Of a stretch of 64,000 bases of DNA, positions 25,001 to 37,000 are shown in pieces. Origin of the DNA: Acridotheres tristis (lineage: Eukaryota > Chordata > Aves > Passeriformes > Sturnidae); the NCBI GenBank assembly GCA_037013685.1, contig CM072884.1, forward strand, positions 113,943,730 to 114,007,729. The letters run 5' to 3'. The notes below the pieces were generated by a model. That model did not search any database. It had not been told where the DNA came from and worked only from the letters and a program-made list of their open reading frames with translations. A program made the translations under genes and the position numbers. Each line of letters starts with the position of its first letter. Positions within the stretch are counted from its first letter, which is position 1.

Positions 25001-28000
25001 GGTCAGTGCTGTGATTTGGGGTCAGTGCTGTGATTTGGGGGCAGTGCTGTGATTTGGGGGCAGTGCTGGGATTTAGGGGCAGTGCTGTGATTTGGGGGCA
25101 GTGCTGTGATTTAGGGTCAGTGCTGTGATTTAGGGGCAGTGCTGTGATTTGGGGGCAGTGCTGGGATTTAGGGGCAGTGCTGGGATTTAGGGTCAGTGCT
25201 GTGATTTGGGGGCAGTGCTGTGTGATTTAGGGGCAGTGCTGTGATTTAGGGTCAGTGCTGTGATTTGGGGTCAGTGCTGTGATTTGGGGGCAGTGCTGGG
25301 ATTTAGGGGCAGTGCTGGGATTTAGGGTCAGTGCTGTGTGATTTGGGGGCAGTGCTGTGATTTGGGGTCAGTGCTGTGTGATTTGGGGTCAGTGCTGTGT
25401 GATTTAGGGTCAGTGCTGTGATTTAGGGGCAGTGCTGTGATTTGGGGGCTGTCCTGTGTGATTTAGGGTCAGTGCTGTGTGATTTGGGGGCTGTGCTGTG
25501 TGATTTAGGGGCAGTGCTGTGTGATTTAGGGGCAGTGCTGTGATTTGGGGGCAGTGCTGTGATTTGGGGGCAGTGCTGTGATTTAGGGGCAGTGCTGTGA
25601 TTTAGGGGCAGTGCTGTGATTTGGGGGCTGTCCTGTGTGATTTGGGGGCTGTCCTGTGTGATTTGGGGGCAGTGCTGGGATTTGGGGGCAGTGCTGTGAT
25701 TTAGGGGCAGTGCTGTGATTTGGGGGCAGTGCTGTGATTTGGGGGCAGTGCTGTGATTTGGGGGCAGTGCTGTGATTTAGGGTCAGTGCTGTGATTTAGG
25801 GTCAGTGCTGTGATTTAGGGGCTGTCCTGTGTGATTTAGGGGCAGTGCTGTGATTTAGGGGCAGTGCTGTGTGATTTAGGGGCTGTCCTGTGTGATTTGG
25901 GGGCAGTGCTGGGATTTGGGGTCAGTGCTGTGATTTGGGATCCTTGGCTGTACCAAAAGCAGCATTTCTCCAGAGCCAAAGCAGGAAGTTGGCTCCTTTC
26001 CCCTGAGTGTTTGTCCTCTCACAGCTCCCTTTGAATTTATTTTTTTTTTTTCAGCTGGAATATGGCAATTCCAGCTTCCCTAATGCAGCTTAAGGGGAAG
26101 TGGAATTACAAATTCCATTCATGACTCTCTGGGTTCTTGGGTGTGCTGGGGGCACCGTGAGCAGCAGCTTTTCTGGGGGTTGCAATGAAATGGGTTTTAA
26201 GGCCCCTTCCAACCCAAACCTTTCTGTGACTCCAAGAATTCCTGAGGGAGCTGGGAAAGGAGAAAAGGAGGCTCAGGGGGGACCTTGTGGCTCTGCACAA
26301 GTCCCTGGCAGGAGGGGCAGGCAAAGGAGGAGAGGAAATGGCCTCAAATTGCAGCAGGGCAGGCTCAGGGTGGAGATTGGCAAAGAAAATTTCCCTGGCA
26401 GAGTGGTCAGGCCTTGGGATGAGCTGCCCAGGGAGGTTTGCAGTCACTGTCTGTGGGAGTGTTCAGGAGCAGGCTGGATGTGGCCCTTGGGGACAGGGTT
26501 TGGGGGATGCTGGTGGCACTGGGGTGGCACTGGCTCATCCTGAGGGGCTCTTCCCAGCCTTGGTGATTCTGGGATTTAAACAATTGTCAGACCAATGTCC
26601 TTGTCCAGATTGACATAAACCAACAGATAGAAATCAGTGGTCAGAAATACAAAGTTGCATCTAAGTTAGTTTTGTATAATTTAATCAGAATCACTGATTG
26701 GTTTGGGTTGGAAAAGACCTTAAAGCCCCCCCAGTGCCACCCCTGCCATGGCAGGGACACCTCCCACTCTCCCAGGATGTTCAAGCCCTGTCCAACCTGG
26801 CCCTGGACACTGGCAGGGATAACAGAACCACAGCTTTTTGTAAATAAAAACCATCCTGGAACCATCCTTTGCCTGGAATTGTTGTTAAATCTCTGTGTGC
26901 CCCCAGGACTGTGCAAGCCTCTGTTCATTCCCAGGGCCCATCTCTGTGGTTTGAAGGTTGGTTTTAGAAAAAAAAAAAAAAAAAAAAAAATTAAAAAAAA
27001 AAGAAACAAAGTCAAGATCTTCAAAGCTTCCTGGCCCTATTCCTATTTTTATTTCCTCCCAGCTGACTGCTGCAGTAAAGCCCCACACCATGTGTTTTGC
27101 TTTAAGCACAAGCTTAAAGTCACGTGCTGTTTAAGCCCTTCATTAAACTGGGAACCTTTCCTGATCCAGGCCCAGGGCACAGCTTGGATTTTGTGCTGGC
27201 TGGAACCAGCAGAGTCTCCTGATGAGATCCTGCCAGCTGCCCAAATTCCACCCGTGGGGCCTCTGCTCCTGAATTTTGTCTTTCTGAACCTGCTGTCACC
27301 CGTGAGCAGCACGGAGCAGGGCCAAGGGGGGAGTTTTCCTTGGCTGCTCTCTGCCCTCAGTCCCTTTCAGGTTGTCTGAAAATTAAATTTCAGTCTCTAA
27401 ATGCTGTTGGGGAGCCTCAGCCTTCCCCAGGAGCTGCCCTGGCCGTGTTCTCTGCATGTGGGATGTGTTCACAGGGGGTGATGGGGAGCCTGCATGAGCT
27501 TGAAGGGCCTTTCCAAATGTGAGAATTTCGGGATGAGGATCATCCTGCAGCTCTGCCAGGCAGGTTTCACCCTGTCTGTTGAATTTGAGGCTTGACTGAT
27601 GTTTCCTGTAGAGGAATAACAAAGCAGTCTAGAGAACTCGTGGCATTCACAAATATAAAACATTAGAGAGTGGGGAGTGATTTTGTGGAAAGTGATTTGA
27701 CCAATTACTTGGATAATATAATTATACTAAAATCAAATTATTAAAAACATCAGGGGAAGTTTTGGAAAGGGCCTTCTTTAAATAAAAATGTGTAGTGGAA
27801 GGTGTCCCTGCCATGGCAGGGGGTTGGAATGAGATGATCTTTAAGGTCCTTCCAACCCAAACCATTCCCTGAGTCCCTCAGTGGGATTTTTATGGAAATA
27901 AAACTTGCCAGTGTAAAGCCTTTCTTCCAGTGTTGTGTGGACTGTGCAAATCCATATTTATGACTCCTTGTTAGTTTAAATTCTGTGAGGCAGAAGTGAT

Positions 28001-31000
28001 CATGGAATGAGGAATTTCTCAGCATGCCCAGCGTTTTTTAGGAAATTTTTCCTGGTGATGCCACCTGGAATTTTATGGTTTTTAACCAGAGACTCTTCAG
28101 AGCTGGGAAAGGGAACCAGGCAGAGAAAGGAAAAATTGGAGTTTATGGAAGGGGAAGTGAAGTGTGGAGACATCCTCCAGTGCCATCACTGAGTGTATTC
28201 CCTGTGTTTTCCCTGGAAAGGTCCTACAGATTCTTTTTTTTTTTTTTCCTCTCTGAGGGTTTTGGGACCAGGGAATGGGCAAAGCTGCCACAGCTCCAGC
28301 AGGGATGCCAGGCTGGGATTTTTGGGGGGTCTGGGCAGGGCAGGGTGGGAATGGCTGATCCCTGGGGGTCCCTTCCAGCTCAGGATATTCCCTGATTATT
28401 TAAAAATTAATGGCTTGTCCCCTCTGCCTCTGCCCAAGTGAATGCCCTGGGAAGGTGACCCAAAATCTCCTTGCTGAGATGATAAAATGATAAAATGATA
28501 GAATGTGATAAAGCCCTGGCTGATGATTTCCTGATAAAAACTCAGCTCAAGTGACTCCATTCCAGCTGCTCCCGATGACAGCACTGTAAAGTTTTAATTC
28601 CACCCTAAAAATATTGAATTTCTCCAAGCAAACAGCCAGGACAGCCTGGCACTGCTGGTGGGGGCAGAAGGACAAAGGTGGAATTTCCCTTTTTGTTTCA
28701 TTTGAGCACATGGAAGAATATTGCAGATATTCAGAAATGGAGTTGTCAGAGCCCAAAGTCAAATAGCAGAGAATAAAACATTCCCTGAATTATTCAAATG
28801 GGGCAGCTACAAACAGGTTAAACATTGACTCCAATTTCAGAAAAAATTCCCATTTGTGTCTTGGTGAATCATTGACATTTCCCTGGTGGCTGTTTTGGAA
28901 ATGATTTTTAAAATCATTTTTTAAAATACGAGAGAAGAGAGAGAGAGAAGAGAAAAGAAGAGGAGCATTTTGTAAATACAAAAAAAAAAAAAAATTAAAT
29001 TTAAATTGAATTGAATTGAAATTCTTGGAGGGCACCTACCCACTCCAGCTGACAGGTTTTATTTTATTCTTTCTTCTTTCTTCTTTATTCTTTTCTATGA
29101 CCAAAAGATCACAAATTATTGGAGGTGAAAAAAAAACCTCCCTCTCTCTTTTAATATTTCACTTTTACCTCTTGATTTAATTTAGGAATACCATTATCTG
29201 AAGCTGTACAAAAGAGCTTCTTTATCTGAGTATTTCTTATTTATTTACTTAGTAGTTTCCAGCACAAATCATAGATATTTTATATACATAATTTAGAGAT
29301 ATTGTTTTCTTTATATGCATTGTACACCATTTATATGTATTGATTTATACATCTAACTTATAATTGCAGGTTTTTTACTGAATTTATTACATATAATTTA
29401 TGTAATAAATTTATGCACACAAAATTTATATGCATATCAATTTACGAATATAATTTATCGTTTTTATCTATCCAGTAGTATAGAGATAGTTTTTATAGAT
29501 ATAAAATTTATATTATATATATATCAATTTATAAATATAATCTATAGTTTTTATCTATCTAGAAGTATGTAGATAGTTTTTAATATATAAAATTTATATA
29601 TATATATATCAATTTATAAATATAATCTAGAGTTTTTATCTACCTAGAAGTATGTAGATAGTTTTTAATATATAATATTTATATATATATCAAATTTTAA
29701 ATACAATTGATAGTTTTTATCTACCTAGAAGTATGTAGATAGTTTTTATATATATAAAATTTATATATATATATATCAAATTTTAAATGTAATTGATAGT
29801 TTTTATCTACCTAGAAGTATGTAGATAGTTTTTATGGATATAAAATTTATATATATATAGATATATCTCGATTTTTAAATCTAACTGATAGTTTTTATCT
29901 ACCTAGAAGTATGTAGATAGTTTTTATATATATATAAAATTTTTATATAATCAATTTATAAATGTAATTGATAGTTTTTATCTACCTAGAAGTATGTAGA
30001 TAGTTTTTATAGATACAAAATTTATATATATATCAAATTTTAAATGTAATTGATAGTTTTTATCTACCTAGAAGTATGTAGATAGTTTTTATATATATAA
30101 AATTTATATATATATATATATCAAATTTTAAATGTAATTGATAGTTTTTATCTACCTAGAAGTATGTAGATAGTTTTTATGGATATAAAATTTATATATA
30201 TATAGATATATCTCGATTTTTAAATCTAACTGATAGTTTTTATCTACCTAGAAGTATGTAGATAGTTTTTATATATATAAAATTTTTATATAATCAATTT
30301 ATAAATCTAATTGATAGTTTTTATCTACCTAGAAGTATGTAGATAGTTTTTATATATATAAAATTTATATATATATATATCAAATTTTAAATGTAATCGA
30401 TAGTTTTTATCTACCTAGAAGTATGTAGATAGTTTTTATGGATATAAAATTTATATATATATAGATATATCTCGATTTTTAAATCTAACTGATAGTTTTT
30501 ATCTACCTAGAAGTATGTAGATAGTTTTTAGATGTCATTTTTGTGCAGTTTTTGTCTTTAGCTTGGAGAGCCCGGCAGTGTTGCAGGGTGAGTGTAGGTG
30601 CAGTGTCAGCCAGGATGGATCACAGAAATCCCCTGTAATCCGTTTTTCCCAGAACTCGTTCAGGAATACAAAACCCTTTTGTTGAAATAATTCCCTGGAA
30701 GAATTTCTGAAGGCTCTGAGGGGTTTTTTTGTCTCCAGGATGAGCTGGCACCTCCCCACCTTATTAAATGGGGATTAGGAATAGCAGGGAGGGCTAATTC
30801 CATCATAATTCCATCATAATTCCATAATTCCTGTAACAGGATAAATGTTTAATAGCATTTGGGCTGCTGCTTGTGACCTGGGAATGTTCCCAGGGACAAA
30901 TTCCCAAAATTCCCCAAATTCCCCAAATTCCCAGGGCACTTTGGGAATAGCTGGGGGCAGATCCAAAGCCCTGACCTGGAACTGGGCAGCTCCAGTTTCA

Positions 31001-34000
31001 CCTGCCTTTGGTTAAAGGCCTTGGAGTTTTTCTTCCACTCCTGGCAAGGGCTGGAAAATAATCTTGAAAATTCAAATAAAAGGCTGGGTAAGGATTAAAG
31101 GGAGTGATCAAAGAGGGCTGAGCTGGCCTTGGACACTGCCAGGGGTGTCCTCCTCACAGGGAGGAATTTCCTCCCAAAAGAAGAGGAAAAAAATCCCTTT
31201 TCATCATCTCTGAAAAAACAAATAAATGATCCTGACTCCAATCAGAGCTGGGCTGAGCGAGACACACACCAAGGGGAGCTCAAAATGCAAAGCAAAATTG
31301 CAAAATCACAATTATTCCTGTAGGAGAATCACAATTATTCCTGTAGGAGAATCACAATTATTCCTGTAGGAGAATCACAATTATTCCTGTAGGAGAAGGA
31401 TACTCCCAAATTGGGCAAGATTCGTTTCAGCTCTGCTCAAGTGCAGTTCCAGGTTTTCAGTCTTTCAGTCCACAATTTGATTTCCCCACTTATTTTTCCA
31501 TTTATTTTCCCTGCACTGCCCCATGCTCTGCTAAATCCTGTAGCTACTGCAGTGCCTTTAAATGCAGGTTTGGTGTAGGGAGACACATTTGGGAACAGAA
31601 ACCTGCAATTTGCATTTTGCCTTTGCAATTTCATTAGATTTGAGGGATTTTTTTTTTTTTTTTTTTTTTTTAATGTAGAGAGCCATGGCTGTGGCTGGAA
31701 ATTCCTGTGACACCATGAGGGGCCTGGCCCAAGGCAACAGCAGAGTTATAAAATCACAGAATTTGTTTATTTTCCTCTTTTATAAAGAGTGCTTTCACAC
31801 ATAAATTTAATATTTAATCTCTTAATTAATTAATTAAGGTGATTATTAGTAAACCACAGCCTCTAAAAATGCAATACAAGACATCTCACATTTTAATTTT
31901 CAACTGCACTCCCTTGGTTTTTGCTCACTTTACAAACTTAATAATTCATTCATTTATTACCTTTAGCAGAACTGGAAGGGTGTAGAAATACCGGGCAGGT
32001 TTTAATCTCAAAATCAAATTTAAATGGGCATAAAATCGAAGTATAGATCTGAGTTTGGGCCTTTTGTTTCTCATTATTTATAAAACAACTGGCCGAAAGT
32101 AAAAAGCTGAGTGCCACAAAGAAGGAGAATTTCTCCCTCTGCATCGAAACCATTTAATGACTTACAGGGTGATTAAGTTAATTTCTGCAATAATTACTTA
32201 CCCAGCAGCCCCTGGGCAGGAAATAAAGCAGGGAGAGGAGAAAAGAAGTTTTCTCTGCCCCGAGGTGGCTCCTGGCACACAGGGGAGACAAGGAGCTGAA
32301 TCCAGAGGGAAAAATCCTTCCCTGGGAGTGTGGCAGGAATAAAATTCCCAAAAAGCTGTGGCTGCCCCTGGATCCCTGGAATGTTCATTCCAGGTCGGAC
32401 ATGGGGACACTGGGAGGTGTCCCTGGATGAGTTTTAGGGTCCTTTCCAACCCAAACCATTCCATAATTCTATGGAATTACAGCTTCAGCCTCATTTTCCT
32501 CTCTGTTCCTAGAATTAGAATTTCCAGATGGATGTCGCCCCCTTGAGCTGTGAGCACGGCTCGGTACATAACAACAGGGCTGAGGGAGACATCCCATAAA
32601 TATCCAACACATTTTTAATCCTGATCGTGGCCTGAGGACCAGGAGCATTCGAAGAACAATTTCTGCTTGAGGGCTTTATTGACCATTCAAGTCATGAAAC
32701 TTAAAATAAAAAAATGGCAGTAAATTGACTCCAACACTGCATGAAAGCAAGAATATCAAATTCCAGAAACCAAAGAGAATGGCAAGGCTTAAAAATGGAA
32801 TTGTTGGCTGTCAGGAGATAATCAATGGTCAGGATAAACCTGCCCAAGATTTAAAATGTGTGAGGGGAGCGAGATTTTCCTCATTCCTTTTATCACCTCC
32901 AGTGTAAAGGTAAAGTTAATTCCTTTTATCACTTCCAGTGTAAAGTTAATTCCTTTTATCACCTCCAGTGCAAAGTAAAGTTAATTCCTTTTATCACCTC
33001 CAGTGCCAAGTTAATTCCTTTTATCACCTCCAGTGTAAAGGTAATTCCTTCCATCACCTCCAGTGTAAAGTTAAAGTTAATTCCTTTCATCACTTCCAGT
33101 GTAAAGTTAATTCCTTTTATCACTTCCAGTGAAAAGGTAATTCCCTCTCTCACCTCCATTGTAAAGTTTATTCCTTTTATCACCTCCAGTGTAAAGTTAA
33201 AGTTAATTCCTTTTATCCCCTCCAGTGTAAATTTAATTCCTTTCATCACCTCCAGTGCCAAGTTAATTCCTTTTATCACCTCCAGTGTAAAGGTAATTCC
33301 TTTCATCACTTCCAGTGTAAAGGTAATTCCTTCTATCACCTCCAGTTTAAAGGTAATTCCTTTTATCACCTCCAGTGTAAAGTTAAAGTTAATTCCTTCT
33401 ATCACCTCCAGTGTAAATTTAATTACTTTCATCACCTCCAGTGTCAAGTTAATTCCTTTTATCACCTCCAGTTTAAAGGTAATTCCTTTTATCACCTCCA
33501 GTGTAAAGGTAATTCCTTTCATCACTTCCAGTTTAAAGGTAATTCCTTTTATCACCTCCAGTGTAAAGGTAATTCCTTCTATCATCTCCAGTGCAAATTT
33601 AATTACTTTCATCACCTCCAGTGTCAAGTTTATTCCTTCCATCACCTCCAGTGTAAAGTTAAAGTTAATTCCTTTCATCACCTCCAGTGCCAAGTTAATT
33701 CTTTTCATCACCTCCAGTGTAAAGTTAATTCCTTCATCACCTCCAGTGTAAAGGTAATTCCTTTTCCACCTCCAGTGTAAAGGTAATTCCTTTCATCACC
33801 TCCAGTGTAAAGTTCATTCACCTGCTCTCAATCCCTCATCCCCTTCCCCTTGGCATCACTTTTAGGCCCAGCTTTGGCCAAAAGTCTTTAATCTGCACAA
33901 AGTTTTATTAAAACACGTGCAAAAATCCTCGTGCATTGCCACACCCCTGCAGACGGTCTGGGCATGGATTTTGTGTTTGATTTTCAGTGAGGAGCAGACT

Positions 34001-37000
34001 TTTCCTCCCGTGTTTGCTCAGTGCCTGGATGCTGCTCTGAAGGTTTCTTGTCCTGTGTTCCTGAGGAGAAAGGAAAATTTGGATTTTCCCTCCTCCCTGG
34101 GAAGGTGGTGAATCCCTGGAATGGAATTTCCCCATCCCTGGAAATGCCCAAGGCAAACGCAAATAAAACTTGGAGCAACCTGGGATAGTGGAAAGTGTTT
34201 ATTTTGCTCTTGAGAAAAAAAGAAATTTTTTTTTTTTTTTAACTGAAGGGGTGTCCAGCTGCTGTTTTCACACCTCTATTGTTGAGCTTCCCTTTGGGGA
34301 TGTCACACACAGCAAGAAGTACCAAAAATACAATTTATCTGCAGGAATCATCAGCCATATTTTAAACACGGGAGTTTTTTTCCTGCTATTTGGCTGAGAA
34401 AACGAACAGCTGAAATATCTATATTCATAATATAATATTTATAATATCCATAAATCATATATATTACGATTTTAGTGGTGGGTATTGGTGGGTAGGCAGA
34501 ATTCTGGGGCTGTTGAAAAGCATTGGAATAATAAGTGACAAAATTGGTACTTTCTCCCTAAAAACTTATTTTTAATTGCAGCTGCTATGTGTTAAAATTC
34601 AGCCCGGAGTTACAATTTCTGCATCTCAAATGCTCTCAAGAGCAACATTTTGAGCCCAGTAGGTGGCATCAAAAGGATTCTGTGAAATTCAATGTTTGGG
34701 TGTTTGTTCTTCAGCCACGGAGTAAAAACAGAGAGAAAATTCCAGGTGATCCCTTCCTGACAAAAAGCTTTGGATTGGATGTGACCTGACCCAAATGTAA
34801 CATAACATAAAATGTTAATAAGTGCATTAGAGCTGCATTGAGTGAACAAAAATTAATTGTAATTTTAATTTTCGTGCTGGTTTTTTAACGGCAGTACTAT
34901 TGCCAGACAGAAGCAATTTCGGATTTTTAAAAGGTTTTCTATAGCCACTATATAATTTTAATGTATTTAATATATATTTTAATATTGCTGAAACAGAAGC
35001 AAATTTGGTGGGGTTTTCAGTGTTTTAATAGTGTAGAAATCTGCAGAAATACTGTGCAGTCATCAAAAGATTAAAAATCACCTTGTGTCCTCCAGGAGTA
35101 GATGGGATGTTTTGTTCATGGGACACTTCCACTGTCCCAACCTGGCCTTGGGCACTGCCAGGGATGGAGAGGGGCATTGAGCAACCTTTAAAATGAAAGA
35201 AAAATTAAAATTAAGCCTTAATTTATTTTTTTAAAAATAGTTAAAAGAGGGTATCTATCACAGCACGCTGCCAGAACATAGTTATATCTAGAAATTAGAT
35301 ATTTAGGGTCTAGAAAACACCAGGAGGGGCTGAGGGAGCTGGGAAAGGAGAAAAGGAGGCTCAGGGGGGACCCTGTGGCTCTGCACAAGTCCCTGCCAGG
35401 AGGGGCAGGCAAAGGAGGAGAGGAAATGGCCTCAAATTGCAGCAGGGCAGGCTCAGGGTGGAGATTGGCAAAGAAAATTTCCCTCCCAGAGTGTTGGAAC
35501 CCTAGAAAATAAGAGTTTTGAACTTTTCTGTGCTAACAAGCACCGACCCCCAGGAAAACACTGCTTTTAACCTAAAGCCATGGAGAAAGCTTCCAAATTT
35601 GAGTAATAGAATTAGGATCACAGGTGTGGAGTTTGAATAGAAGTGTGTAATATCACATGGTGGAAAATTTAGAATTCGAGGTTTTAAAATATAGTAATAT
35701 ATATATATATATAAAGCAAGATAGAAGTTTTAGAACAGAGGTTTCTTTCTTCACCTTCTTCTTCATGGGTCTAGGCAGTACTTTTGTATTTGAATAGAAA
35801 AACCCACATTATGGACCACGGGTTGTTAATTACTAAGTTAAAAGCAAAAATAATCTAAATACCATTTTTTAATTAGACCATTTGGCCTTAAAAGGCCTTG
35901 TAGACAGAGAAATATGTAGAGAGAAAAATTCTCCATTTTTAGCTTGTTAGCTTGAAGTGCTGTAGCACTCACTGTAATATAGATAAGAATTAATAAATAT
36001 CTGAGTCCAAACAAGAAATATCATCTCTTGAGCTTTTAATCCTGACTCTAGCAAAGAAAAAAAAAATAAAATGCAATAGAAGAGTGGTCAGGCCTTGGGA
36101 TGAGCTGCCCAGGGAGGTTTGCAGTCACTGTCTGTGGGAGTGTTCAGGAGCAGGCTGGATGTGGCCCTTGGGGACAGGGTTTGGGGGATGCTGGTGGCAC
36201 TGGGGTGGCACTGGCTCATCCTGAGGGGCTCTTCCCAGCCTGGGCATTCCATGAAATCAAAGCAAAAGGCACCTGCACATCCAGCAAATATTCAGGCTGC
36301 TCCAACTCACAATTCATCTGCTCCCAGCCCCAAGCCCTTGGGGGCTGTGAGGAGTCTCCAGGATGGTCCCTCCCAGCCAAAGCTCAGGTTCCTACAAATC
36401 AAAGGCATCAGGTGAAGTTCAGGTGAGCTTTAGGGTGACAGTGTGGGTGTGGCCCTTGGGGACAGGGTTTGGGGGATGCTGGTGGCACTGGGGTGGCACT
36501 GGAGGATCCTGGAGGCTCTTCCTGCCTTCACTAATTGTGAGATTGTGTGATCAGTCTGAGCTCCTGTGCTGCCATCAGCAAAATCCCCTCAGGTTCTCCC
36601 ATCAGAGCTCACATCCCTGTGGGTGACCTCTCCCTGTCCCCTCTCCCTGTCCCCTCTCCCTGTCCCCGAGTTCTGTCCCCTCTCCCTGTCCCCTCTCTCT
36701 GTCCCCCCTCTCTGTCCCCTCTCCCTGTCCCCCCTCTCTGTCCCCTCTCTCTGTCCCCTCTCTCTGTCCCCTCTCTCTGTCCCCTCTCTCTGTCCCCTCT
36801 CTGTCCCCTCTCTCTGTCCCCTCTCTCTGTCCCCTCTCTCTGTCCCCTCTCTCCGTCCCCCCTCTCTGTCCCCTCTCTCTGTCCCCTCTCTCTGTCCCCT
36901 CTCTCTGTCCCCTCTCCCTGTCCCCTCTCCCTGTCCCCCCTCTCTGTTCCCTCTCTGTCCCCCCACTCTGTCCCCTCTCTCTGTCCCCTCTCTCTGTCCC

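Noticed and set aside
32959..33711. 250-codon minus-strand frame with a 10-residue repeat
   Set aside because: The 30-bp repeat unit is a multiple of three; no start context, splice sites or homology.
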